NCBI GenBank assembly: GCA_964468125.1
Contig: CAYXVF010000013.1
Span: forward strand, 17,544 to 81,543
Direction of reading: 5' to 3'
DNA from: CAYXVF01 sp964468125
GTDB lineage: Bacteria; Myxococcota; XYA12-FULL-58-9; CAYXVF01
Length of the DNA stretch: 64,000 bases
Shown here in pieces: positions 50,092 to 58,751 of the stretch. Numbering within the stretch: position 1 is the first letter of the stretch; each line of letters begins with the position of its first letter. The position numbers and the translations under genes were made by a program. Below the pieces are notes generated by a model. That model did no database searches, had not been told where the DNA came from, and worked only from the letters and a program-made list of their open reading frames with translations.

Positions 50092-50654
50092 TTGCCACCT
50101 CGCTTGATCCGGTCGAGCAATTCAGTGGCACTGAGACCGATGCGGGAGAGGAGCTCGCGGTGCGCCTGCAGCGCATCCTTCCCGTGGAGGGCGAGCACGC
50201 CGGTATCGAGCATGAGGAGAAAGTCCACGAGCTTCTGGCGCATGTCGTCCCGGGCGCGCTTTTCCTCTTCGTCGAGAAGGCGCCGGCGGGCGGCGATTTC
50301 ATCGAGCGTGCCGGTGAGCTCGCGGCCCTTGCTCGTCATGAAGAAGTCGAGGGTCTCGGCGAGCTGGCGGGCCTGGTCCGAGCGCACCGAAGCCGGCGCA
50401 GCCGCTGGAGCCGGCGATGCTTCGCCCTTGGGCCGGGCGGCGGAAGCACTCAGGGACTCGCCACTCTCGAGCGCCTTTTTGACCTGGAAGGTGGTTCGGC
50501 CGTCGCGCAGGTCCGGGTTGACCTTGAGCACGTTGCGCACCACCTGCTCGTCGACCTTAACCCCCGATGGCGACTCCTGCCCGGGACCCTGAGGGGCGCT
50601 TCCGCCCTTGGCCTGCGGGTTCATCGGGGGGGGTTGCCAGCGTCGTTTTGCCAT
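50088..50654 (-). CDS. Small coiled-coil protein, first gene of the secretion-like operon
   Basis: A 188 aa protein. Residues ~1-35 are Pro/Gly/Gln-rich; residues ~115-185 are amphipathic helices (LDEIAARRRLLDEEEKRARDD; KLVDFLLMLDTGVLAL). No signal peptide or membrane segment and no recognised family. ATG 50654 is chosen because the frame upstream (to 50708) runs through a sigma-54-type promoter, which must be upstream of the start. It overlaps the 662 aa gene by four bases. It could be a chaperone or small export substrate, but that is a guess. Confidence 0.6.
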   Translation of the reverse strand: MAKRRWQPPPMNPQAKGGSAPQGPGQESPSGVKVDEQVVRNVLKVNPDLRDGRTTFQVKKALESGESLSASAARPKGEASPAPAAAPASVRSDQARQLAETLDFFMTSKGRELTGTLDEIAARRRLLDEEEKRARDDMRQKLVDFLLMLDTGVLALHGKDALQAHRELLSRIGLSATELLDRIKRGGK

Positions 50655-50691
50655 CGTCTCGGGTCCTCGTCTCGCGTTCGCCAGGAGAATT

Positions 50692-50708
50692 AGCAGGTCC
50701 CGGGCCAA
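50692..50708 (-). promoter_or_regulatory. Sigma-54 (-24/-12) type promoter
   Basis: Minus-strand TTGGCCCGGGACCTGCT matches consensus YTGGCACGrNNNTTGCW with two differences: GG at -24 (50706-50705), ten bases, GC at -12 (50694-50693). Predicted start about 50681, 27 bases before the ATG at 50654. Confidence 0.7.
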
Positions 50709-50723
50709 CCGGGGCCATCACGC

Positions 50724-50736
50724 TAACTCATTGAAA
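50724..50736 (-). promoter_or_regulatory. IHF-like site
   Basis: Minus-strand TTTCAATGAGTTA fits WATCAANNNNTTR with one mismatch and lies at about -43 to -55, between the promoter and the direct repeats, where IHF bends DNA in sigma-54 systems. Confidence 0.45.
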
Positions 50737-50770
50737 AGACTGCAAACAGTGTATCTGCCTCAGCGCCAGT

Positions 50771-50812
50771 TGCCGCAAAACGAGTCAATCGGGGTGTCGC
50801 AAAACGAGTCAA
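50771..50812. repeat. Two 18-bp direct repeats (probable enhancer/UAS)
   Basis: TGCCGCAAAACGAGTCAA (50771-50788) and TGTCGCAAAACGAGTCAA (50795-50812) differ at one base and are 24 bp apart. They lie about 90-131 bases upstream of the predicted sigma-54 start, the normal position for an activator's binding sites. Confidence 0.65.
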
Positions 50813-50899
50813 GAGAGAACTCTCGGAGGAGCTCATCCACTCTCGCCAGGGGCGCCATACGCCCTGGAGCCCGAAAGCAATGTTGATAGGAAGCGCTCC

Positions 50900-51766
50900 A
50901 TGAAATCTCACCGGATCTTCCTTGTTCGTTTCCTGCGCGGCAATCGCCTGTGCCACGACGCAGGCGCCCTTGCACCCGCAGACTCTGAAGAGCGGCGGAA
51001 ATCGCAACCCCCGTACAGAGGCGCGGCTGCGATCTCTGGTGGCCGTGCGAGGACCACTTCGGCGACAAACCGGACCGCGGCAAAAGCCGCGACGGAACGA
51101 CACTGCGGATCGAGTTCTGGGTGCTTCCGGAAAACGTCGAGAAAGCGACACACCTGATCGAAAGCGATATGAAGCCCGCCCTCGCCTTCTTTGAGGAACA
51201 CCTGGGTCCCTACCCCTGGCGGCGCGAAAAGGTCGGCTTCGTGGAGACGCCCCACCTCGGCATGGAGCACCAAACGATCAACGCGTACGGCGAAGGGTAC
51301 AAACGCGGCGAGCATGGCTTCGACGGCTTGCTCCACCACGAGCTCGCCCCGGCTTGCAGTTCACCACGCGCCGGTAGTTCGGTTGCGGATGCGGGCGAGA
51401 TCTTCTCGAACCGGGACATTTACTACAAAGCCGGATGGATGCTGCACACGATCCGCCGGGTCTACGGCGAGAAGAGGGCGAGACCGAGCTCGCGCTGCGC
51501 TGGCGCGTCCCCGAGGGACAGCGCTTTGACCTGCCGGTCCCGGTGACCGTCGAGGGCGAACGGCGACTCGTCGAGATGATCGACGGCATCGGCGTGCTCG
51601 CCCTCAAAAAAGGAATGCGCGCGAGAGTCGATCCGGGTCTCGACGCGCTCAGACGACTCCCGATCATCGGCGATTGCAAGGAGCAAACGGAAACGCTCGA
51701 GCAATGGACTCGCAATCGCAGGCGGCTGATGGCGATCGAATACGGTTGGGACAACGCCGAGGAGTG
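50900..51766 (+). pseudogene. Decayed M1-family aminopeptidase
   Basis: Several frames must be joined. An N-terminal signal remnant (SCAAIACATTQAP) is followed by the conserved CEDHFGDKPDRG segment near 51036, then LPENVEKATHLIE and VGFVETPHLGMEHQTINAYG (the M1 GxMEN-type motif). The zinc motif begins HHELA and then is destroyed by a frameshift and deletion; later fragments DIYYKAGWMLHTIRRVYG and EGETELALRWRVPEG are in different frames. No open frame covers the gene, so it cannot be functional. Confidence 0.75.
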
Positions 51767-51771
51767 AAGGG

Positions 51772-52599
51772 TCAGTTCTCCGGTGCGCCCGCGTCGATCC
51801 ACTGACGCACGATCGACAGCTCCGCGTTCGGCAGAATGCCTGCGGGCGGCATCGGATCGACGTCGTCGTTCATGCGCTGAAACAGCACGCTCGCATCGGG
51901 GTCGCCGCCGACCAGCACCGACGACACCTGCGCGAAGTCGGTGATGTCGAAAGAGCCGCGCGTGGTGTTACCTGAGTGGCACTGGACGCAGTTGGAACCA
52001 AAGACTCCGCCGCTCGCGATCAGAGTGGCGAAGGTGACCGTCGGTGGAGCAGCCACGACCTCGATCGTGAGCGTCTCTTCGTCCCGGAAGGTTGGATCGC
52101 CGTCGGAAACCGCGGCGAATTGAAGGGAGTAGAGACCGAGCTCCGTCGCCGTCGGGGACCAGGTGAAGAGACCGCTGGCCGCGTCGAAGCTCGCGGGCAC
52201 GGCCGCGCTGTAGGGGTCCATTCCAGGTCCTACGGTGCCGTCGGAGCTCAGTGTGAAGGCATCACCCTCCGGGTCGGTTGCGCTCACGGTGAAGCTCAGG
52301 GTCTGCCCCTCGCTCACGACGCGGTCGCTGATCGCATCGAGTACCGGCGCTGCATCGCTCGAGGAGCCATTGTCGTTCGTGTTCTCGTTGGCGTTGGCGT
52401 TGGCGTTGTCATTGGCATTGGCATTCGCATTGCCGTCGTCGCCACTCGTATTCGTGTTCGCATTCACGTCGTTCGTGTTGCCGTTCGAGCCCGCGCCGCC
52501 AGGGTCGTCCGCCGCCGAGCCGTTCTCTGGGTCGAGTTGAACAAAGGTCGTTTCGCCACAGGCGGCGAGCACCACGCATGCGAGCACCATGAAGCGCAT
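51772..52599 (-). CDS. CxxCH cytochrome-type lipoprotein with cadherin/Ig-like domain
   Basis: A 276 aa lipoprotein (lipobox CVVLAACGE). After an Asn/Ala/Asp low-complexity linker (repeated NANAND) a putative Ig/cadherin-like domain follows (VLDAISDRVVSEGQTLSF), then a C-terminal heme-binding CVQCH in the short cytochrome of planctomycete/Myxococcota type (AELSIVRQWIDAGAPE). ATG 52599 has a GGAGGAG ribosome site. Probably last gene of the operon with the DUF1552 and cytochrome genes. Confidence 0.8.
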   Translation of the reverse strand: MRFMVLACVVLAACGETTFVQLDPENGSAADDPGGAGSNGNTNDVNANTNTSGDDGNANANANDNANANANENTNDNGSSSDAAPVLDAISDRVVSEGQTLSFTVSATDPEGDAFTLSSDGTVGPGMDPYSAAVPASFDAASGLFTWSPTATELGLYSLQFAAVSDGDPTFRDEETLTIEVVAAPPTVTFATLIASGGVFGSNCVQCHSGNTTRGSFDITDFAQVSSVLVGGDPDASVLFQRMNDDVDPMPPAGILPNAELSIVRQWIDAGAPEN

Positions 52600-52737
52600 G
52601 AAACGCTCTCCTCCCGTCGAGCACTGAGTGAGCGCGGCGCGGGGCACGAGGTCCACGCCGCGCTCACCGTTTGAGACCAAAGATGAGGGACACCCTGTCC
52701 CTCGTTGGGGTGTTTGGCCTCGAGCCTCGAGCGACAC

Positions 52738-54048
52738 TCAGGCGAGCGCCGCCCGGATGATCCTGCCTCCGTTGATGTCCTCGTCGAGCTCGGTCTCCCC
52801 GACGCCCATCGCCGCTCCGATGGTCTTGGCCACCGCCTCGAAGGTCTGGTTGTAGGGCACGTCACCGGAGTTCGTCGAAGCGCCGGTGTTCGAGTTGAAG
52901 CCGGTTGCGCCCCAGTCGCGACCGACCTTCTCGACGCCACCGACGATGCCCGGCTTGATCGAGTCTCCGATCAGCATGGTCACGTGGTGGCGGTTGTTGT
53001 GGTCTCGACCGTTGCGGCCCTTGCGGTCGATCGAGAGCGTTCGGCCGAACACGTTCAGGCTGCCGACGATCACCTCTTGTTTGAGGACCCCTTCGGAGCG
53101 CAAAGAATCGATCGCCTGGACGAGATTTCGGAACTGATTGACGCCACTGATCGTCTGGCTCGTCTCCCGGCTCAGGTCATTGTCCCGGTGGTTGTCGCCA
53201 CCGAAGGGGATCTGAAGCGTCATCACCGGCGAGAGATTCATCGCGGCCAAGATGGCAGCGGCCTGAATCTGCCCTCCCGTATTGTTGTTGTCGATCGCAT
53301 CGAGCCGACTCAGAAGCGACTCAGAGATCGAGCGCGCCTCGTTGCGGGTTTGTGCAAACCGATCGAGCAGGGACATGTGCTGAGGCGTGCCGTGCTGTTT
53401 GTAGAGTCCGAATAGCCTGTCGACGTCCGCATCCCGCAAGGACTGGAGATCGCCCAAGGGGCCGTTTGGGTTGCCGAGCACCTGACGCAGCGCGGTCGGT
53501 GGTACGCGAGACAGCGCGCGTCCCTCAAAGGAGAGCACCGTGCTCCCGAGTCCGACGGGCTCGGTTTGCGTCGAGCCGAGATCCGCTGCGACCCGCTTCG
53601 CGAGCGCAGAGACGATCATCTCGTTCCGATTCGTGGAGCCCATCAAACGCAGCACCTTCGGGTGATTCGGGTGCGAGTTCGTATAGGTGCTGTGGTGAAT
53701 GAACACGGTGCGGTTCAAGATGTTCTGGGGCAGATCCGCCCAAGGCTTGGCCGCGGTCGTATTCACGTCGCCGAGCCGCAGCGTGGTGGGTGCCATCGCC
53801 GGATCGTCCGGGTGAACGATGTTGGCGAGCCCGTTGCCGTACATGCCCGGAACGTTCGCGTTGAACGGGTCTCCCGCCCGACTCGTCGCGAGAATGAAGG
53901 AGCGCTTGGGGGCGACCGCCTGCGCTCGCGCGATGTTCAACGGGTCGGTCAAGAGCCACGCCGGAACTCCGGTCGCGAGGGCGCGAAGGCTCACCGCACC
54001 AGCTCCCAACAAGGAGCGGGTCAGAAGGTCTCGTCTCGAAATGCTCAT
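52738..54048 (-). CDS. DUF1552 family Tat-exported protein
   Basis: A 436 aa protein. The N-terminus is a twin-arginine signal (SRRDLLTRSLLGAGAVSLRAL, quoted for its RR motif). The mature chain has the DUF1552-type blocks (GDPFNANVPGMYG, HSTYTNSHPNHPKVLRL, IPFGGDNHRDND). Catalysis is not established; genes of this family are almost always paired with DUF1592/DUF1588-type cytochromes, as here. ATG 54048 has an AGGAAAG ribosome site. It lies 19 bases downstream of the 717 aa gene. Confidence 0.85.
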   Translation of the reverse strand: MSISRRDLLTRSLLGAGAVSLRALATGVPAWLLTDPLNIARAQAVAPKRSFILATSRAGDPFNANVPGMYGNGLANIVHPDDPAMAPTTLRLGDVNTTAAKPWADLPQNILNRTVFIHHSTYTNSHPNHPKVLRLMGSTNRNEMIVSALAKRVAADLGSTQTEPVGLGSTVLSFEGRALSRVPPTALRQVLGNPNGPLGDLQSLRDADVDRLFGLYKQHGTPQHMSLLDRFAQTRNEARSISESLLSRLDAIDNNNTGGQIQAAAILAAMNLSPVMTLQIPFGGDNHRDNDLSRETSQTISGVNQFRNLVQAIDSLRSEGVLKQEVIVGSLNVFGRTLSIDRKGRNGRDHNNRHHVTMLIGDSIKPGIVGGVEKVGRDWGATGFNSNTGASTNSGDVPYNQTFEAVAKTIGAAMGVGETELDEDINGGRIIRAALA

Positions 54049-54067
54049 GGTTCTTTCCTGCTCCTGA

Positions 54068-56221
54068 TCAAAAGCCGATTGAAACGACGGAAGGTGCGAG
54101 GCATGCGACGATGAACGTCGAGCGCAAGGACGTGGCTGCATCCGAATCGACGGAAAACGCCGCGTCGTAGTGTTCCTGTAGAATCGCCATCGCCGCATCA
54201 CGGCGGGGATCCCCCAGGGGCAATCCCATCAGCTCGGTCGTGAGCGCTTCGATGGCGCCTTCGGGATTCTGCGGCGAGTATTTCTCGTGATCCGCGTTCA
54301 CGATGCGGTTGGCCGCATTCGTACAGATCCGCTCAAAGGCGCTTCGCACGAACAGGCTCACATCCGAGATGGTCACCGGGTCCGCATCGCCGCGCGAGAA
54401 GGTGTCGTCGGGAACTACAGTCGCGAGGTCGATGTTGTCTCGACCGAGCGCGGTCCGATCCGCGTTGCGCATCGACTCGATGCCGCAGGGGTCGCGCACG
54501 CCCAAACGACTCTCGAGGGTTGCACAGAAGTGACGGGTCCGAGCGATACTCGGTCGGTCTCCGTTGTTTTCCTCGACATACGCCGCACCGGTCACGAGCG
54601 GTGAGCTGAAGAGCTCGACCATCATGGTCCGGAAGCTCATGTTCGAGTCCCGAAACGCCTGGACCACGCGGTCAAACTCAGGGCCGGAAGCGCAGGGCGC
54701 GCTGTTGGCGTAAAAACAGACCTTCTGAGTCCAGCCGCGCGCGAGATTCGGGTGGCCAGCGAGGAGCTCGGCGAAGTCCTCGATCGTGTTGCCCGTTGCT
54801 TGGACACCGTCCCACGCGAACTCGGCGGGAATGTCTCGCACCTCCTGACTACGCTGCTGGTGAAATGAGAAGGTGTAGTCACGCCGGAAGAACTGGCGCA
54901 TCGGATCGAGCGTCTTGTGGCAGGCGTAACAGGTGGTAGAGGGATCCGCGTGCTCACCGTCGAGCGCTTCGCTGAAATCCGGGATGATCACCTGCGCCCC
55001 ATCGATGCTCTGACCGTAGGCGGTAATGAGGGTCTGATTCAGAGTGCCGCGGGCCTGGTTGTCCTCATTTGTTTCCCAGCGCGCGAGGAATGCCATGGTG
55101 GTGAAGAAGCCCGCGCGTCGCGTGTTGAGCAGGAGCTCGTCTTGGTTGCGCAGGAGATTGACGCGGTAGAAGCGATCCGCGTTTTCCCCGTTGCCAGGTC
55201 GACGCACGGTCACGAGACGCCAATCGTTGAAGTCGGACGCTTGTAGCAACGAGCGGACGCGCGACTGCTGTCCCCGGCAGTTTCCGATCGGGCGGTGGCG
55301 GCCAAAGATCGTCTCGAGGACGCGCCGTCCGATATCCCCAGCGGTTGCACCGCTCTGGTTACAGTTCCCGGGCAAGACCCGGTCGTCTCCGACGTAGAAG
55401 CGCAGGAACGCATTGTCGTTCGGATTTAGAACGCGGTTCAAAGGAAAGTCGGTGTTGCGCTGGTATTCGATGCGCGCGCCACCCAGTGTTCGATGGCTAC
55501 GGTTGCCGTTGTCGTTGTAGAGAATCTCGTCGTTTGCGCCCATGAGGACCATCATCGCGGTCGTCATCATGTAGCGATTGGTCTTGACGAGATCCTCGAA
55601 AGACCAGCCGTTTTCTAGGGCGTAGATCGCGGTTCGGCCGAAGCTCTCCTCGAAGTTGCGAACCAGGTAGTCGCCCACCGGCGAATTGTCCCCCGGGTGA
55701 CGGCCGAGGTTCATGTCCTGAAGTCCCACCTGCGTCGCCAGCGCCATGCCGTCGAAGCCTTCTTGCTGAAACGCGGTGTCGAAGAACGCGCGAAGCTTTT
55801 CCTTCGCGGCGGGCTGATCGATCCAGCTCTCCACGTAGGACTGAAAACTGTCCGGGTCTTCGCTGATCGCGCTGAGCTCGGAGTCCGTGAGCGGAGCACC
55901 GAGGAGGAGGTTCTTGACCTTCGCACCGTAGACGTAGGCCGGAATGAGCTGCCCCATGGGTTCGCTGGGGTCGGTCGGATCCATCGGATCGGACGGGTCT
56001 ACGGGATCGGCAGGATCAACGGGGTCGCTGGGGTCGCTCGGATCACTGGGGTTGGGCTCGGCCGGATCGCTCGGTGTGTTGGGACTCGGCGTCCCGGAGG
56101 AGCCTGCCGTCGGCTCCTCCGTGCCCATCCCCTCGAGTGGCGCTCCCAGCTCGCCGTCGCAGGCCGACGCGAAAAGCGCCAAGCCGGCGAGAATCGAAAG
56201 GTAGTGGTGGTGGTGTCTCAT
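54068..56221 (-). CDS. Large cytochrome-type lipoprotein, DUF1592/DUF1588-like
   Basis: A 717 aa lipoprotein (lipobox LFASACDG). A flexible linker of SDPxDP repeats (residues ~48-85) precedes a long helical domain. The heme site is CYACHKTLDPMRQFFR, the arrangement of DUF1588-type cytochromes that partner DUF1552 proteins. The start MRHHHHYL is natural, chosen by a GGAGG ribosome site five bases before ATG 56221. Probably extracellular polymer-linked redox function; the substrate is unknown. Confidence 0.8.
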   Translation of the reverse strand: MRHHHHYLSILAGLALFASACDGELGAPLEGMGTEEPTAGSSGTPSPNTPSDPAEPNPSDPSDPSDPVDPADPVDPSDPMDPTDPSEPMGQLIPAYVYGAKVKNLLLGAPLTDSELSAISEDPDSFQSYVESWIDQPAAKEKLRAFFDTAFQQEGFDGMALATQVGLQDMNLGRHPGDNSPVGDYLVRNFEESFGRTAIYALENGWSFEDLVKTNRYMMTTAMMVLMGANDEILYNDNGNRSHRTLGGARIEYQRNTDFPLNRVLNPNDNAFLRFYVGDDRVLPGNCNQSGATAGDIGRRVLETIFGRHRPIGNCRGQQSRVRSLLQASDFNDWRLVTVRRPGNGENADRFYRVNLLRNQDELLLNTRRAGFFTTMAFLARWETNEDNQARGTLNQTLITAYGQSIDGAQVIIPDFSEALDGEHADPSTTCYACHKTLDPMRQFFRRDYTFSFHQQRSQEVRDIPAEFAWDGVQATGNTIEDFAELLAGHPNLARGWTQKVCFYANSAPCASGPEFDRVVQAFRDSNMSFRTMMVELFSSPLVTGAAYVEENNGDRPSIARTRHFCATLESRLGVRDPCGIESMRNADRTALGRDNIDLATVVPDDTFSRGDADPVTISDVSLFVRSAFERICTNAANRIVNADHEKYSPQNPEGAIEALTTELMGLPLGDPRRDAAMAILQEHYDAAFSVDSDAATSLRSTFIVACLAPSVVSIGF

Positions 56222-56510
56222 GTCGCCTCCTGTGGTCCGCCTGTCTTGCAGCCGCCGTGCCACACACCAGGGCCGATCGGGCTCCCCGAAAAGGCTCGAA
56301 GTTTCGCGGGTTCGTCGCGAAAGTGGAGACCCCGGAGCGTGAATGAGGGCACGTACCGTGGCCTGGGAGTCCTCGCGTGAGGACTGCGCGTCCTCAATTC
56401 CGTCGACGAACCGTTCAATACCCCGCCAAGGAGCCCGAACGCGCCTGGCGCGATAGTTGCTCTGTCTTCCGTGGGGTGTTTCACCCGAGCGAACCAAGGA
56501 GAGACGAGCG
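56222..56510. promoter_or_regulatory. Divergent spacer with two inverted repeats
   Basis: Between the cytochrome operon and the CxxCH lipoprotein gene. TTTCGCG (56302-56308) and CGCGAAA (56316-56322) form one repeat; AGTCCTC (56368-56374) and GAGGACT (56379-56385) form a tighter one. Either could be an operator; I see no clear -35/-10 pair. Confidence 0.35.
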
Positions 56511-57098
56511 ATGAATCGTTGGCACGAGATGGGCGTCGCGGCGCTTTGGGTGGCCGTCGCGGCCTGCGCCGGGGACCTCGAGGACCCGGAGGCCTACGCC
56601 GAGCTGCGCCCGACTGGAGAAGACGCCTTCGCCGGAGGTGAAGACGCGGGGGATGACGCAGGCGGAAGCGGCTCGAGCGATGGGGATGGAGGCGCCGACG
56701 ACGGGGGAACGGATGGAGGCACGGACGGCGGCGATGACGACGCACTGCCAGGCTGTGCCGGCACGGTGCCCGCGTTTTTGACGGATGAAACACGCTGCGC
56801 GTCCTGTCACTTCGACGGAAGCCCGGCGGGTGCGGGACTCGACCTCCTGAGCGACGGGCTCGCGGATCGCCTCGACGGAGCTGTAGGCGGCTGCCCCGAG
56901 GAGCTTCTGATCAATCCGGAAAACCCCACCGCCAGCACGCTCGTGCAGTGGACCGACGAGGGCGTCGATGGCTGCGGCATCGCACTCATGCCGCCGATCG
57001 GCTCTGAGCTGAACGCGGCGGAGCTTCAGTGTCTCATCGAATGGATCGATGGGCTCGATGGGGTAGTAGACTGGGTGGGAGGGGAGACGGTCCAATGA
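56511..57098 (+). CDS. Small CxxCH lipoprotein
   Basis: A 195 aa lipoprotein (VAVAACAG lipobox), with an Asp/Gly-rich linker (DGGTDGGTDGG) and a heme site CASCH near residue 103, followed by a single small cytochrome fold ending in LQCLIEWIDGLDG. AAGGAGAG ribosome site seven bases before the ATG. Its TGA overlaps the ATG of the next gene (ATGA). Probably an electron-transfer partner to the divergent cytochrome operon. Confidence 0.8.
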   Translation: MNRWHEMGVAALWVAVAACAGDLEDPEAYAELRPTGEDAFAGGEDAGDDAGGSGSSDGDGGADDGGTDGGTDGGDDDALPGCAGTVPAFLTDETRCASCHFDGSPAGAGLDLLSDGLADRLDGAVGGCPEELLINPENPTASTLVQWTDEGVDGCGIALMPPIGSELNAAELQCLIEWIDGLDGVVDWVGGETVQ

Positions 57099-58351
57099 GC
57101 TCGTTCACCCTCGCATACGCAACGCTGTTGGCGATCACCCCGGGCTCGACGGATACACCGCAAGACGCGCCTACCTCGGCAGGGCGGGTCGCGATTGTGC
57201 TCGAGCCGCCCGTGCGCTCATGGATTGGCACGACGCTCCGCCGCGAGCTCGGTGAGGCACAGAGCTGGGTCGAAGTCGACTACGACCCGGAGACTCTCCT
57301 CCTCGAGCAAGCGGCTCGTTGGGCCGAAGAGGGCCGGGTAGATGTGGTGGTCTTCGTGAGCTCGGTGAAACGCAATCGGACGCGAACACAGCTGAAGGCG
57401 CAGCTCATCGATGCCCATCGAGGAAGTACCGTGCGGCGGGTGTTGATCACGAATGGTCGGCGCGGGCGCTTCTCTCGACGAGGCGTGGCTGAGGGCGCAG
57501 CGAGGCTGAACGCTCCGCTCGCTACCGTCGTCGCCGAGGTTCAGTCTCGCCGGGAACCGGAGGAGCCGGCCGTAGAACAGGAAGAGCTTCCAGCAACGGA
57601 GGTGGTACGAGCCGCTCCGCCCTCGTCTCCAGCGACGAACGCCCCGGCGGTGCTGAGCTTGCGAACCTCCGCGTTGTTCGCCGGTAGGAAGATCATCTAC
57701 AACGATTTTCTCTACGGCCCGATTCGAGACTTTAGCCAGAGCGGGGCTGCCCTTCTGGCCTTGGAGGCGCACTTCCGCGCCTCGCGAGCGGAGGCCGGGT
57801 CGTCTCGGGGGCTCAATGCGACCTTCGGGTTCGCCACGAGCATTGCTGGCTCGAGCACCGTCGCCGAGCAGGATGCTTCGCTCAACACCCAGTGGCAGCA
57901 GCTGAAAGGCGACATCGCATATCTGTTCCGCTTGATGCGCGGACTCGAGCTCGGTCCTCAGGCAGGCTTCGGCTACCTCGGCTACTCCTTTCGGGGTGGC
58001 GAAGACTCACCGGTGCAGGAATCGCCGGGCGTGCGGTACATGACCGCGTCGGCGGGAGTGAGGCTCGCACACGACAACCGCTTCGTCCGGATCCGGCTGG
58101 ACGCGGGCGTCCTCTACCCGCTTTCGGTCGGCGGCACCCTCGGCGACGCCTTTCCCAACGCGAGCGGCCTTGGGGTCCGGAGCGAGCTCCTCGTTCTAGC
58201 TCCGATCAGCAACTCGATCCTCATCGGGGTCGATGGGCGCTTCGAGCGCTTCGGTCTGGACCTCGCACCGGAGCTCGGCGCGGACTTCGTCGCCGGTGGC
58301 GCCGTCGATCAATTCTGGTCTTTGGGCGGTACGCTCGCGTTTGAGATTTGA
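57095..58351 (+). CDS. Predicted outer-membrane beta-barrel protein
   Basis: A 418 aa exported protein. A short N-terminal signal-like segment (LAYATLLAITPG) is followed by ~130 residues with an alpha/beta pattern (RVAIVLEPP, VDVVVFVSSVKRN), then a ~220-residue region of alternating hydrophobic and polar strands ending in LAFEI, a barrel-like terminus. No family can be named. Coupled to the CxxCH lipoprotein gene by an ATGA overlap. Confidence 0.7.
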   Translation: MSSFTLAYATLLAITPGSTDTPQDAPTSAGRVAIVLEPPVRSWIGTTLRRELGEAQSWVEVDYDPETLLLEQAARWAEEGRVDVVVFVSSVKRNRTRTQLKAQLIDAHRGSTVRRVLITNGRRGRFSRRGVAEGAARLNAPLATVVAEVQSRREPEEPAVEQEELPATEVVRAAPPSSPATNAPAVLSLRTSALFAGRKIIYNDFLYGPIRDFSQSGAALLALEAHFRASRAEAGSSRGLNATFGFATSIAGSSTVAEQDASLNTQWQQLKGDIAYLFRLMRGLELGPQAGFGYLGYSFRGGEDSPVQESPGVRYMTASAGVRLAHDNRFVRIRLDAGVLYPLSVGGTLGDAFPNASGLGVRSELLVLAPISNSILIGVDGRFERFGLDLAPELGADFVAGGAVDQFWSLGGTLAFEI

Positions 58352-58737
58352 GACGCCTCGGGCGGAACGAGCTCGAGGTAGAGACGACCGACCGTCGAAT
58401 CGTCGAACTCGAACTCCGCCACGCGCCCGGCGATGAGCTCTTCGCCTAGAAACGCTCCGGCTTCGACGACGAGCCGATTGGGGACGCTCGAGTCCGCATC
58501 GAACACGAAGATCAAGGGAAACGCCTCGCCCTCGTCGAGGCGAAACTCCCGCTCAACGAGACGCTCCGTGGGCGCTTCGGGCCGTGAAAAGGCGAAGACG
58601 AGACGATTCAGCTGGTCGGGGATCGTGAGCTCGGAGCGCACTTCGATCTCGAAGTATCGCCCACAACCGCAGGCGCCGCCGAGCACCGCGGCGAGAAGCG
58701 CAGCGCGAACGCGGCGTATGGCGAAGACGTATCGCAT
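58309..58737 (-). CDS. Small lipoprotein
   Basis: A 142 aa lipoprotein (signal AALLAAVLGGACGCG). The mature chain is a beta-rich domain (YFEIEVRSELTIPDQLNRLVF split here; ends EFDDSTVGRLYLEL) of unknown family. It lies 14 bases downstream of the PEGA kinase gene on the same strand, so it is the likely second gene of that operon, and its 3' end overlaps the convergent barrel gene by 43 bases. Confidence 0.75.
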   Translation of the reverse strand: MRYVFAIRRVRAALLAAVLGGACGCGRYFEIEVRSELTIPDQLNRLVFAFSRPEAPTERLVEREFRLDEGEAFPLIFVFDADSSVPNRLVVEAGAFLGEELIAGRVAEFEFDDSTVGRLYLELVPPEASQISNASVPPKDQN

Positions 58738-58751
58738 CGTCTCAAAGGAGA

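Noticed and set aside
52380..52470. Simple repeat in the CxxCH lipoprotein as a regulatory element
   Set aside because: It is in frame and encodes the Asn/Ala/Asp linker, so it is a protein linker, not an external element.
56197..56221. MRHHHH start suggesting an engineered His tag
   Set aside because: It is a natural start with a normal ribosome site and lipoprotein signal; codons are mixed CAC/CAT and the context is native.
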